A stretch of DNA of 64,000 bases from Candidatus Fukatsuia endosymbiont of Tuberolachnus salignus (GTDB lineage Bacteria; Pseudomonadota; Gammaproteobacteria; Enterobacterales; Enterobacteriaceae): the NCBI RefSeq assembly GCF_964030845.1, contig NZ_OZ034983.1, forward strand, positions 1,984,001 to 2,048,000, in the 5' to 3' direction. Of the stretch, positions 49,320 through 56,828 are shown in pieces. A model generated the notes under the pieces. It had not been told where the DNA came from. It did not search any database and saw only the letters and a list, made by a program, of their open reading frames with translations. Made by a program: the position numbers and the translations under genes. Each line of letters opens with the position of its first letter. Position 1 is the first letter of the stretch.

Positions 49320-50417
49320 TATACCCGTGATCAATGAAGATGCTTGATTTTGAAGTCGATAAGGATCATGCTCATAGCCATGAAAATAGAGCTGACTGCT
49401 GACCAGAAAATTACCCTCGAAGCCCAACATCGTCAAAGCCATGACCGCTGTGTCTGTGACAGGATCCGGTGTGTTTTGTTGTCCGCAGACGGCTGGACTC
49501 CCCCTATGATTGCTCACTCACAGCTCATTAATGAAACCACGGTGCGGCGCCACCTTACAGACTATCATAAACTCAACAAGCTCAAGCCTGAAAATGGCGG
49601 CTCCGATGGCTATCTCAATGCGGAACAGACCACGTCGCTGGTTGAACATCTCACCCAGCCGCTCTACCACCACAATCACCAAATTGTGGCGTATATCGCT
49701 GGACGCTGGAACATCACCTTTACCGTATCAGGTCTGTATAAAGGGTTGAAGCAGCATGGCTTTAGCTATAAAAAGCCGAAAGGTGTTCCGCATAAATTTG
49801 CCGTTGAGAAACAGCAGCAATTTATAAAGACCTACAGCGAATTGAAAGACGCCGCGGGTAATGACCCCATACTGTTTATTGATGCCGTTCATCCGACACA
49901 AGCCACCAAAATAAGCTACGGCTGGATACGAAAAGGCCAGGATAAAACGACAGAGACCACCGGGAGCAGAACGCGGTTGAATATCATGGGAGCCTTGAAC
50001 ATCCAGAATGTGGCTAACCCCATAATCCGTGATGATGAGACGATTAACAGCGAAAATGTGGTTCACTTCCTGTCTGCCATTCGCGCGCATTATCCCATCA
50101 CGACAACGGCACATGTGATCCTCGAGGGTGCAGGCTATCACCGTTCACAGTTTGTGCAAGACGCCGCGCTTACGTTGAATATCCAGCTTCATTACCTTCC
50201 GCCGTATAGCCCGAATCTAAACCCGACAGAGCGATTGTGGAAGGTGATGAATGAGCAAACACGAAACAATAGATATTACCCATCTAAACAGAGTTTTAAG
50301 AACGATATCTTAAACTTCTTTGAAGTGAAGCTACCACAAATGGCAAGTTCTCTGGTATCTCGCTTAAACGATAATTTCCAGGCGCTAAATCCTGCATCTT
50401 GATTTCACTTGGGTATA
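49320..50417 (+). mobile_element. IS630-family element, type a, copy 4
   Basis: TATACCCGTG at 49320 and GGGTATA ending at 50417; TA-rich left flank (TATATATATA). Confidence 0.9.
49383..50402 (+). CDS. IS630-family transposase (type a, copy 4)
   Basis: Intact frame. It again has VILEGAGYH in place of the Asp motif, and in this copy the last motif reads NPTERLWK (Ile to Thr beside the catalytic Glu). Otherwise it is as in the other copies. Confidence 0.85.
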   Translation, partial: KIELTADQKITLEAQHRQSHDRCVCDRIRCVLLSADGWTPPMIAHSQLINETTVRRHLTDYHKLNKLKPENGGSDGYLNAEQTTSLVEHLTQPLYHHNHQIVAYIAGRWNITFTVSGLYKGLKQHGFSYKKPKGVPHKFAVEKQQQFIKTYSELKDAAGNDPILFIDAVHPTQATKISYGWIRKGQDKTTETTGSRTRLNIMGALNIQNVANPIIRDDETINSENVVHFLSAIRAHYPITTTAHVILEGAGYHRSQFVQDAALTLNIQLHYLPPYSPNLNPTERLWKVMNEQTRNNRYYPSKQSFKNDILNFFEVKLPQMASSLVSRLNDNFQALNPAS

Positions 50418-50625
50418 GGTGCTCAAATCACCTTACACAGCGGTAACCGCATCCGACATCTCGCGGATTTTTTATGTCCAAAATATTATTTTGATATGGT
50501 CGGGCGTGCGGCTAATACAACACCTCTGCCGAGGAGGGAATACGCCCGCCGACTGTGTACGGTTTTGAGCACCCGACCACCCTCTCAAAAAGGGTTTAAT
50601 CAAAATATTGCACAGGACACAAAAA
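50418..50625 (+). other. Phage-like leader region
   Basis: Contains ATATGGTCGGGCGTGCGGCT and a pair of inverted segments (GGTGCTCAAA at 50416 and TTTTGAGCACC at 50563), resembling leader/immunity regions of P4-like elements. A short frame (MVGRAANTTPLPRREYARRL) might be a remnant of an Ash/Icd-like product. No confident gene. Confidence 0.35.
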
Positions 50626-51219
50626 ATGACTATTCAACTCACTTTCCGTAGCTATCAGTTCGAACTCATTACCCGCGATAACAAAGTTTGGTTTACATCT
50701 GTTCAACTCATTCAAGCACTGGAATATGTGGATGAAAGCGCAGTAAATCGTATTTACGCTCGCCATTCTGATGAATTTTCTTCCTGTATGACAACCTCGG
50801 TCAAATTGACCGAGAACGGAATAAACAATAGCTTGCGTGAAATTGACACCCGCCTTTTTTCCCTGCGGGGTGCGCATCTGGTAGCTATGTTTGCTCGTAC
50901 TCCAGTAGCCAAAGAGTTCAGAAAGTGGGTGCTAGATATTCTGGATAATGAAATGGATAATGTGAGTCTACAGTCGGTGACATTTGGCAAACTCGCCCAG
51001 CTAGAAATCGATTGCTGTCATATTCAAGCATTTATGAAACATTTCACCGTCATTTCTGATTCGTGGTGGCATGAAATATATCCAGCATTAGTAAAACTAA
51101 ATTCACCCTTAGCCTGTCGTCTTTATGACCGTTTCAAAGATGGAATGGTATTCGCCAATTTTGTTAATAGAAGCCTAAACGCCCAGCTCTCCACTGGCAC
51201 AACACCAAGACGTAATTAA
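50626..51219 (+). CDS. BRO-N domain antirepressor-like protein
   Basis: A 197-residue phage-type regulator. Residues about 1-105 form a Bro-N domain (WFTSVQLIQALEYVDESAVN, YARHSDEF, LFSLRGAHLVAMFARTPVAK and EFRKWVLDILD), a DNA-binding module found in antirepressors. The C-terminal half is helical without a recognised domain. A TTG six codons upstream is possible, but CAGGACAC precedes the ATG. It opens a run of antirepressor-type genes at the left of element A. Confidence 0.8.
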   Translation: MTIQLTFRSYQFELITRDNKVWFTSVQLIQALEYVDESAVNRIYARHSDEFSSCMTTSVKLTENGINNSLREIDTRLFSLRGAHLVAMFARTPVAKEFRKWVLDILDNEMDNVSLQSVTFGKLAQLEIDCCHIQAFMKHFTVISDSWWHEIYPALVKLNSPLACRLYDRFKDGMVFANFVNRSLNAQLSTGTTPRRN

Positions 51220-51281
51220 TCTTCCACCCCTGTAACGTACAGGGGTTTTATGAATCGCAATTCATTTGTGAGAATTTCTGC

Positions 51282-51536
51282 ATGCCAAATATCATTAATA
51301 TTCATCAACAATCCCCATTAAGCCCCGAAAATTTACCGGTGATCACCTACCACAAGCAGCGGGTTATCACCACCGAACAGCATTATCACAAGGTAGAAGG
51401 TGAAGAGCTTAAAGCGTTCAGGAACCAATTGACAGTCAATCGATTAATAAACATACAGCACGCTGGAGTCATCCCAAGATGGGTATCTTTTCGGTTATCG
51501 GGTGGGAAGTGCCCGCAAATCACACTTCACTTATGA
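51282..51536 (+). pseudogene. ORF6N-like antirepressor fragment
   Basis: Starts MPNIINIHQQSPLSPENLPV and continues YHKQRVITTEQHYHKVEG, resembling the first part of ORF6N-type phage antirepressors (PVITYKGQRVITTEQLA pattern). The remaining sequence does not follow the family, and the gene ends after 84 codons, so it looks like a truncated or recombined relic. Confidence 0.45.
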
Positions 51537-51574
51537 GTTAATCACCACATAAATTCAGGATAAGGAATTTCTCC

Positions 51575-52339
51575 ATGTCAAATGCCATCACTATCTATCA
51601 ACAGGTAAAAATGTCTAGCCGTGAAATTGCTCGACTAACGGGTAAACAGCATAAACATGTTCTCGATGATTGTCGCAAAATGTTCGAATCGATCAACATT
51701 CAATCGGCCGAGTTTTCGGCTGATTATAAAGACACCAGTGGTCGCACCTATCAAGAGTATTTGCTTGACCAGGATTTAACCATGACACTGGTCATGGGTT
51801 ACAGTATTCAATTTCGCCATAGAGTCGCCACTCGCTGGCGAGAGCTGGAAGAGAAAGCAACGCGGCCTGTCTGCATATTACCTAATTTCGAAGACCCCCC
51901 TGTTGCGGCTATAGCATGGGCAGAATAGTTTCGTGAAAAAACCAGGTTAGTTTTAGTGAACAAAGAACAGGAAGCGGAATTAAAGGAGTTGAAGAACCTG
52001 TTTAAGGAAGGAATAACGACGACTCAGTTCTGCAAAATGCTCAACGGTATTAATACACAACAGATTAATCACTGCTTGGCAGAAAGAAATTGGCTTTATA
52101 ACGAAAGTAAATCCCATATCCGCTGGCGTGCAACCTCTTATGCACGTGACCGATATTTGACGGAACATCAACATAAAATCAGCATTCATAGCGGTGATGA
52201 CTTTATCAAATACCAACCGGTTTTACTACGCAAAGGGGCAATCCGATTATTTGACCTCTACCGCAAAAATAAGCTGCCAATGAAAACCCATTGGGACGGG
52301 CACTTCACCCACGAAAAAGAACTTAGCATCGCATCATAA
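51575..52339 (+). pseudogene. Rha/KilAC antirepressor split by an in-frame UAG
   Basis: The first part (to 51928) is a Rha-family regulator: MSSREIARLTGKQHKHVLDD, YQEYLLDQDLTMTLVMGYS and RHRVATRWRELEE. After PVAAIAWAE comes TAG at 51926-51928, then in the same frame FREKTRLVLVNKEQEAELKE and a KilAC-type C-terminal domain (LNGINTQQINHCLAERNWLY, HIRWRATSYAR). Family members normally run through this point as one protein, where Gln or similar would be expected. A GTG at 51956 could start a separate C-terminal product. A simple CAG-to-TAG change would explain it. Confidence 0.75.
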
Positions 52340-52497
52340 ACCCACGGAGTCACTCACCATGAAAACATAAATAGCCACAACAACTTACAAATAGCGACGG
52401 TGACGCAATCCCGTTTATATCACTTAACCCTAGCGCTAACAGAGATGGCAGCAACCACCCCTGTCAGCTAACCACCACAACCTCATGGGAGGCTACA

Positions 52498-52761
52498 ATG
52501 GCTAACATCGATATTACCCAATTTCCTGAATTACGGGAAGTGTTTCCTGAATTAACACCGGTGCAATTTGAAACGGCGATGCTGTTCTCTTTGGGCGTGT
52601 CACAAAAAGAAATTTCAGAATTGCGATCAATCTCATACAAAGTTGTGAAACAGACCCTGGAGGCGGCAAAAATCAAATTTGAGCCTCGTTCACTTCATGG
52701 ATTGCTCACTATCTTCCATGTGCGTCTTGTGCTGTTTGCTTTGCAGCAATGTGTAAGATGA
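52498..52761 (+). CDS. Small LuxR-type helix-turn-helix protein (element A)
   Basis: 87 residues, MANIDITQFPELREVFPELT, then a LuxR-like helix-turn-helix (LFSLGVSQKEISELRSISYK then VVKQTLEAAKIKF) and a hydrophobic helical tail. GGAGG precedes the ATG. Its twin at 61148-61411 differs in about one residue, so it is under constraint. It lacks a sensor domain and may act with the larger PAS-LuxR protein downstream (inference). First gene of the conserved module that ends with xis-int. Confidence 0.75.
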   Translation: MANIDITQFPELREVFPELTPVQFETAMLFSLGVSQKEISELRSISYKVVKQTLEAAKIKFEPRSLHGLLTIFHVRLVLFALQQCVR

Positions 52762-52822
52762 ACGGACTCTCGTTCTGTTAAATAGCAACAGCAAACCCGT
52801 ACTACAAAATAAAAAAGGAGCA

Positions 52823-52843
52823 TAGGTGCCTTTAAGGCACCTA
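52823..52843. promoter_or_regulatory. Perfect 10-bp hairpin between regulator genes (element A)
   Basis: TAGGTGCCTT and AAGGCACCTA separated by one base, about 60 bp after the small regulator. The same palindrome is kept at 61473-61493 with only the central base changed. There is no T run after it, so it is more likely an attenuator, RNA-stabilising hairpin or operator than a terminator. Confidence 0.55.
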
Positions 52844-52965
52844 CGGCATCCTGTTTATTCCCTTTAGCATTATCTGGCTTAAGTAATTAATACGTTCCAA
52901 TCTGCATTGGAAAAAAGGCGCATTTTTAACGCAAAAGCCGATGTTACTTCAAAGGAGAAACCGTG

Positions 52966-53106
52966 ATGAAGAATCCCGTGATTGAAAACGTTGTATTCTG
53001 GATGACGGTGCCTTTTCTCATCCTATTAGCCCCGCTTATTTTAATATCGGTTATCTATTTTATTCGCGACTCATGTGCACGAAAAAAAACAAAAAAAAAC
53101 TCATAG
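52966..53106 (+). CDS. 46-residue single-span membrane peptide (element A)
   Basis: MKNPVIENVVFWMTVPFLIL begins a strongly hydrophobic span (about residues 8-32) followed by a basic tail ending ARKKTKKNS. AAAGGAGAAACC precedes the ATG. The topology suggests an N-out, C-in inner-membrane peptide. The homologous gene at 61616-61768 keeps the same pattern. No family recognised; a role with the adjacent PAS-LuxR regulator is suggested by conserved order only. Confidence 0.65.
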   Translation: MKNPVIENVVFWMTVPFLILLAPLILISVIYFIRDSCARKKTKKNS

Positions 53107-53160
53107 AATAATTTATGAATAAGATTAACTTGTCGTTACGTTCATTGTCTCTGACATCAA

Positions 53161-53799
53161 ATGATGGAAAATAGTCAAGATGTTTGGGGAATAAAAAACT
53201 GTGACTCACGGTTTATTTATACCAATCGTGCTTTTTTTGACTTTTTCAATTTGCCACAAGGATTTGATGTGATAGGGCGGCGTGATGATGAACTTCCTAC
53301 GTGTATTGCAGAATTTTCTTTAATAACTCAAAAATTGGAAAGAGAGGTTATAAAAAGCGGGCAAAAAATTACCCTCATTAAAACGCATTTTTTTGGTCGT
53401 GAACAGAAACTGCAACCTTATTTATACGAAACTTTTCCGTTGCATAATAAAAGAAAGAAATGCATCGGCACCGTTTTTTATGGCAGAAAACTGGCTATTA
53501 TTTCACTGCCACACTACGTGGACAAGCTGACTGCCACGCTATTATTGGAACCGCCCTCGAATCTCTTCACACAATCTGAACTGAGGATAGTCTTTTATTT
53601 ATTACGCACGATGAGTGCCAAGGAAATAGGTAAAAAATTGGCACGTTCTCATCGCACAATAGAAAATAGAATTCGTATTCTATACCAAAAAGCGAAAGTG
53701 CATTCATTGCGAGACTTTAAACATTTTTGTCATCAAACCGGCTTTGACCGCACTGTTCCCCACGCGTTTATACGTCCTGGGATACAGTGTATTGAGTAG
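53161..53799 (+). CDS. PAS-LuxR family regulator (element A)
   Basis: 212 residues: an N-terminal PAS-like sensor (QDVWGIKNCDSRFIYTNRAF, with GFDVIGRRDDELP, about 3-115) and a C-terminal LuxR helix-turn-helix (LFTQSELRIVFYLLRTMSAK, SHRTIENRIRILYQKAKVHS). Compared with the copy at 61765, the first 13 residues (starting MNKINL at 53115) are out of frame because of a small insertion near 53158, so translation presumably starts at the ATG at 53161/53164. It lies downstream of the membrane peptide. Probable control gene of element A; its signal and targets are unknown. Confidence 0.8.
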   Translation: MMENSQDVWGIKNCDSRFIYTNRAFFDFFNLPQGFDVIGRRDDELPTCIAEFSLITQKLEREVIKSGQKITLIKTHFFGREQKLQPYLYETFPLHNKRKKCIGTVFYGRKLAIISLPHYVDKLTATLLLEPPSNLFTQSELRIVFYLLRTMSAKEIGKKLARSHRTIENRIRILYQKAKVHSLRDFKHFCHQTGFDRTVPHAFIRPGIQCIE

Positions 53800-53810
53800 G
53801 AGATTTTCTT

Positions 53811-53954
53811 ATGAGCAACAGACAGAGCAGAGCGAGAAAACGAGCGTTAAAAGATAAGGTCTTGGAAGCTAAGCGAAATGAAAATAAAAATTGGTTTAAT
53901 CGATTAAGGCTTTGGTTCAAGAAGAAAAAAAAGCCTACACATCGATTGCCATAA
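53811..53954 (+). CDS. 47-residue highly basic protein (element A)
   Basis: MSNRQSRARKRALKDKVLEA begins a protein almost entirely of Lys/Arg with a Trp-containing middle (NWFNRLRLWFKKKKKPTH). TAGGAG precedes the ATG, 11 bp after the LuxR stop, so it is translated with it. A near-identical protein follows the LuxR gene at 62460-62603. Too short for family assignment; nucleic-acid binding or membrane-surface association would fit its charge. Confidence 0.65.
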   Translation: MSNRQSRARKRALKDKVLEAKRNENKNWFNRLRLWFKKKKKPTHRLP

Positions 53955-54031
53955 AACCATTTTATTGTTTCTTCGAAAAATAATGCGTTTAACGTAGGGC
54001 TTCATCTTGTCAATACAAGTGGAGTGCTTAC

Positions 54032-54256
54032 ATGTTATCTCTAAAAAAAGGAAGCATTATGTTACAAAAAGTGATGAAAGAACCGTCAGAGATGGTTTAT
54101 ATTGGCGCAACCCTCTACCAAAAACTTGAAACCTTTGCCGCATCTATCAGTGCTCACTCTGAGTATAAAATCACTGCAGCTCATTTCGCTCAATACCTTG
54201 TCGACCATTATGGTGAAATAGCTCAAGACACGATGATTGCCACATTGAAAAATTAA
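54032..54256 (+). CDS. Small hypothetical protein, only in element A
   Basis: 74 residues from MLSLKKGSIMLQKVMKEPSE, or 65 from the second start at 54059, each preceded by a plausible ribosome binding site (GGAG and AAAGGAAG). The body, ATLYQKLETFAASISAHSEY, looks helical. It has no counterpart in element B. Function unknown. Confidence 0.5.
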   Translation: MLSLKKGSIMLQKVMKEPSEMVYIGATLYQKLETFAASISAHSEYKITAAHFAQYLVDHYGEIAQDTMIATLKN

Positions 54257-54375
54257 AAAGGAGTCGACCGTCATCATGATATTGTAATAATAGGCTTTCT
54301 AAGCACAACGACGCGTTATTATTGCTATTATCCGCGTTTATTTATATTTATTCTCCCTTCCTTTATTTTCATCAC

Positions 54376-54420
54376 TGACAGCTTTCTCTTAGCAGAGAGA
54401 GCCTGTCATTATTTTTTATT
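54376..54420 (+). terminator. Hairpin terminator before xis
   Basis: TGACAGCTTTCTCT can pair with AGAGAGAGCCTGTCA across a short loop, followed by TTATTTTTTATT. Confidence 0.6.
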
Positions 54421-54517
54421 CTTGAAATAAATTTATCCACATGACCCTCCATGACTCTTCTGTCTAAAACACGGACGAGGTCATGACATTTTTAACGTTG
54501 ATAAGGAAAGCGCTGCG

Positions 54518-54748
54518 ATGGAAATCAGCCTCAAGCAATGGAATCAAAACCAGCCTCGCCCGCGTTGCATGGAACAAGTACGCCGATGGGTACGCTCAGG
54601 TGTCATCCAACCGCCACCACGGCTCGATGGCAGAGAATACCTTGTTAACGCTAATGCCGTGAAGATTGACCCCACAAAACCCGCCAGTTACGCCGGAAAG
54701 CACTTAATGGAGAGACTGTATCATGGCACGCAAAAGAAAACCGGCTAA
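54518..54748 (+). CDS. Excisionase (Xis) of element A
   Basis: 76 residues: MEISLKQWNQNQPRPRCMEQ followed by VRRWVRSGVIQPPPRLDGRE and ASYAGKHLMERLYHG, matching the winged-helix excisionase family that directs integrase to excise. Good GGAAAG-type site. It overlaps the integrase gene by 26 bp, the classic xis-int arrangement. Confidence 0.85.
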   Translation: MEISLKQWNQNQPRPRCMEQVRRWVRSGVIQPPPRLDGREYLVNANAVKIDPTKPASYAGKHLMERLYHGTQKKTG

Positions 54749-55781
54749 CCGAGACCTACCCCCTAATTTGTATGTCCGTAATAATGGCTACTATTGCTAT
54801 CGAGACCCACGGACGGGCAAGGAATACGGCGTAGGGAGCGTAAAACGCGTGGCGGTCAACGAAGCGATCGCCATGAATATGCAGATTTTTGACCGACGTC
54901 ATAGCTTAGTAGACAGGATCAACGAGGTTAATACGCTGTCGGTGACGGAATGGGTAGCCAGATTTAAGGAAAAATTGCATCAACGTGGTCTTCGTCCTAA
55001 GACACTCACAGACTACCAATCAAGATTAACGGCCATCACCCAGGCTTTTCCTGATAGTACATTGAATACCCTTACCACCAAAGACATTGCTGAATTTTTA
55101 AATAGTTACAGCGATCAAGGGAAAACCGCCAGTGCAAAATTAATCCGCAGCTTGTTGATCGATATGTTTAATGAAGCCATTGCAGAAGGGCATTTGGCAA
55201 CCAATCCGGCTACAGCGACGAAGAATCCTCGCGTACAGATACAGCGAGAACGTTTATCACTGGAAGAGTTTCTTGTGATCAGAGAGGCAGCAAACCAACG
55301 GCAGCCGTGGATAGGTTTAAGCATGGACTTGGCCTTACTTACGGGTCAGCGAGTAGGGGATATTCAGAGAATGAAATGGCAAGATATTCATGATGGAAAA
55401 TGGTGGGTAGAGCAACAGAAGACAGGGATGAAACTGGCGATACCCTTAACCTTGAGTCTGGAAGTGATTGACAAGAACCTTGAAGGTGTTCTCGCTGATT
55501 GTCGACAACAAATAAGGGGTGAAGAGTACGTATTTATATGGAAGAAAAAAACTCACCTCAATCCTAAAAGATTGTCACAAGGATTTACAGACTTACGAGA
55601 ACAATCAGGCTTGAAATGGCAAGGAACACCGCCTTCATTTCATGAAATCAGAAGTTTATCAGCGAGGCTGCATAGTGAAGCTAACAGTAAGGATTTTGCA
55701 CAAAAATTACTGGGACACAAATCCTCTGCCATGACGGATAAATATCGTGATAGCAGAGGGAGTGAGTGGGACGAAATTTGA
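54723..55781 (+). CDS. Tyrosine-recombinase integrase of element A
   Basis: Lambda-type integrase, 352 residues. The N-terminal arm-binding domain (MARKRKPANRDLPPNLYVRN with YYCYRDPRTGKEYGVG) is followed by the core-binding domain (LSVTEWVARFKEKLHQRGLR) and the catalytic domain with the first Arg in LLTGQRVGDIQRM, the HxxR motif in FHEIRSLSARL, LLGHKS and the nucleophilic Tyr in MTDKYRD near the end. All active-site residues are intact. It lies at the edge of chromosomal rsmJ-prlC, as integrases normally lie next to their att site. Confidence 0.92.
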   Translation: MARKRKPANRDLPPNLYVRNNGYYCYRDPRTGKEYGVGSVKRVAVNEAIAMNMQIFDRRHSLVDRINEVNTLSVTEWVARFKEKLHQRGLRPKTLTDYQSRLTAITQAFPDSTLNTLTTKDIAEFLNSYSDQGKTASAKLIRSLLIDMFNEAIAEGHLATNPATATKNPRVQIQRERLSLEEFLVIREAANQRQPWIGLSMDLALLTGQRVGDIQRMKWQDIHDGKWWVEQQKTGMKLAIPLTLSLEVIDKNLEGVLADCRQQIRGEEYVFIWKKKTHLNPKRLSQGFTDLREQSGLKWQGTPPSFHEIRSLSARLHSEANSKDFAQKLLGHKSSAMTDKYRDSRGSEWDEI

Positions 55782-55920
55782 CACTAATTATTATCTTTTG
55801 AGCTATCGAGTCAGACGTTAAAAGATGAAATTAATCCACTCGGCATTTTGACCTAATTTCGATCGATTGTGACTTTTTGTTTTTAATTTATTGATTTTTA
55901 TCATAAATAAAATACTCGCA
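55782..55920. other. Junction between element A and rsmJ (probable att region)
   Basis: AT-rich, no gene. An attachment core is expected here by position, but I could not find a matching direct repeat elsewhere in the window. Confidence 0.3.
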
Positions 55921-56653
55921 CTATGTGAAATAAAGATCAAAGCGATGATTTTTAGTCGTAATCGCCGCTTGCGCTACGACACCCGCTAAGGGTTGTGCGT
56001 AACTAGGACGTTTAACCACTACCCGTTTGACAGCTAACTCACGAGCAGGAGCCAATAAACCATCAGCATCGTCATCTGTCCCAACCAGCGACTGAAAAAC
56101 ACGCATTTCTTTTTTTACCAACGCACTTTTTCGCCGGTGAGGATACATTGGATCAAGATATACCACATCAGGTCGTGGTAGGATGCTAGCCAAAGACGTA
56201 AGGCTGGATGTGTGTAGTAGCGTCATGCGTTCACGTAACCAAGAACCAATTTCAGCATTTTGGTAGCCCCGTTGTAAACCGTCATCCAATAGCGCAGCGA
56301 CTACCGGATGACGTTCTAGCATCTGTACGTTACAACCTAGTGCCGCCAGTAAAAAAGCATCCCTTCCCAGCCCTGCGGTTGCATCTACCACCGTTGGTAG
56401 GTAGCTTTTTTTAATACCTATCCGCTTCACCACGCCCTCCACCAAAACGGCGACGATGTGTCATGGTACCGGAAGCAAAATCAACATAGATCCCGCCAAG
56501 TTTGGCTTCATCTCTTTTACGCAGTTCAAGGCGTTCAGATGTTAAAATCAGCGCCATAGCCGTTTGGTTGTCATCGGTCAGATCCCAACGTTCAGCCAGA
56601 GCCGATAGAGCTTTGGGATCGCTACCTGCCTCATACTGTAAACAAATATTCAT
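55921..56653 (-). pseudogene. rsmJ: 16S rRNA methyltransferase RsmJ, frameshifted
   Basis: The SAM-dependent enzyme that methylates G1516 of 16S rRNA in E. coli. The first frame (56411-56653, [20 protein letters not shown]) carries [18 protein letters not shown] and [11 protein letters not shown]; the second (to 55921) continues [20 protein letters not shown] with the SAM-binding motif [37 protein letters not shown] and RFDLYFT. The two join within GGGRGEA/VKRIG near 56415-56425, so a small deletion has shifted the frame. Everything else aligns to E. coli RsmJ. Loss of function is likely, unless it is a sequencing error. Confidence 0.88.
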
Positions 56654-56662
56654 AGGTATGGC

Positions 56663-56828
56663 TTAGAGCCTGTTAGAAATCTCTTATACTCGCTGATACT
56701 TCGTCAGAAATGAGCTCAAAATGCTCATTTTCTCCCTTAGACTCTTGTATACAAAGAATAAACTGCGCTTTTTCGCCCATTTTTTCCTTTTCTAAGCACA
56801 GCGAAAAAGATTTGGAACCGTCTTTTAG
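56663..56828 (-). repeat. MITE-like repeat family 2, copy 2 (about 166 bp)
   Basis: TTAGAGCCTGTTAGAAATC at 56663 and GATTTGGAACCGTCTTTTAG ending at 56828 are imperfect inverted repeats. The interior matches 31074-31246 in opposite orientation. Its end overlaps the prlC stop codon, so it seems to supply the last codons of prlC. Confidence 0.65.
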
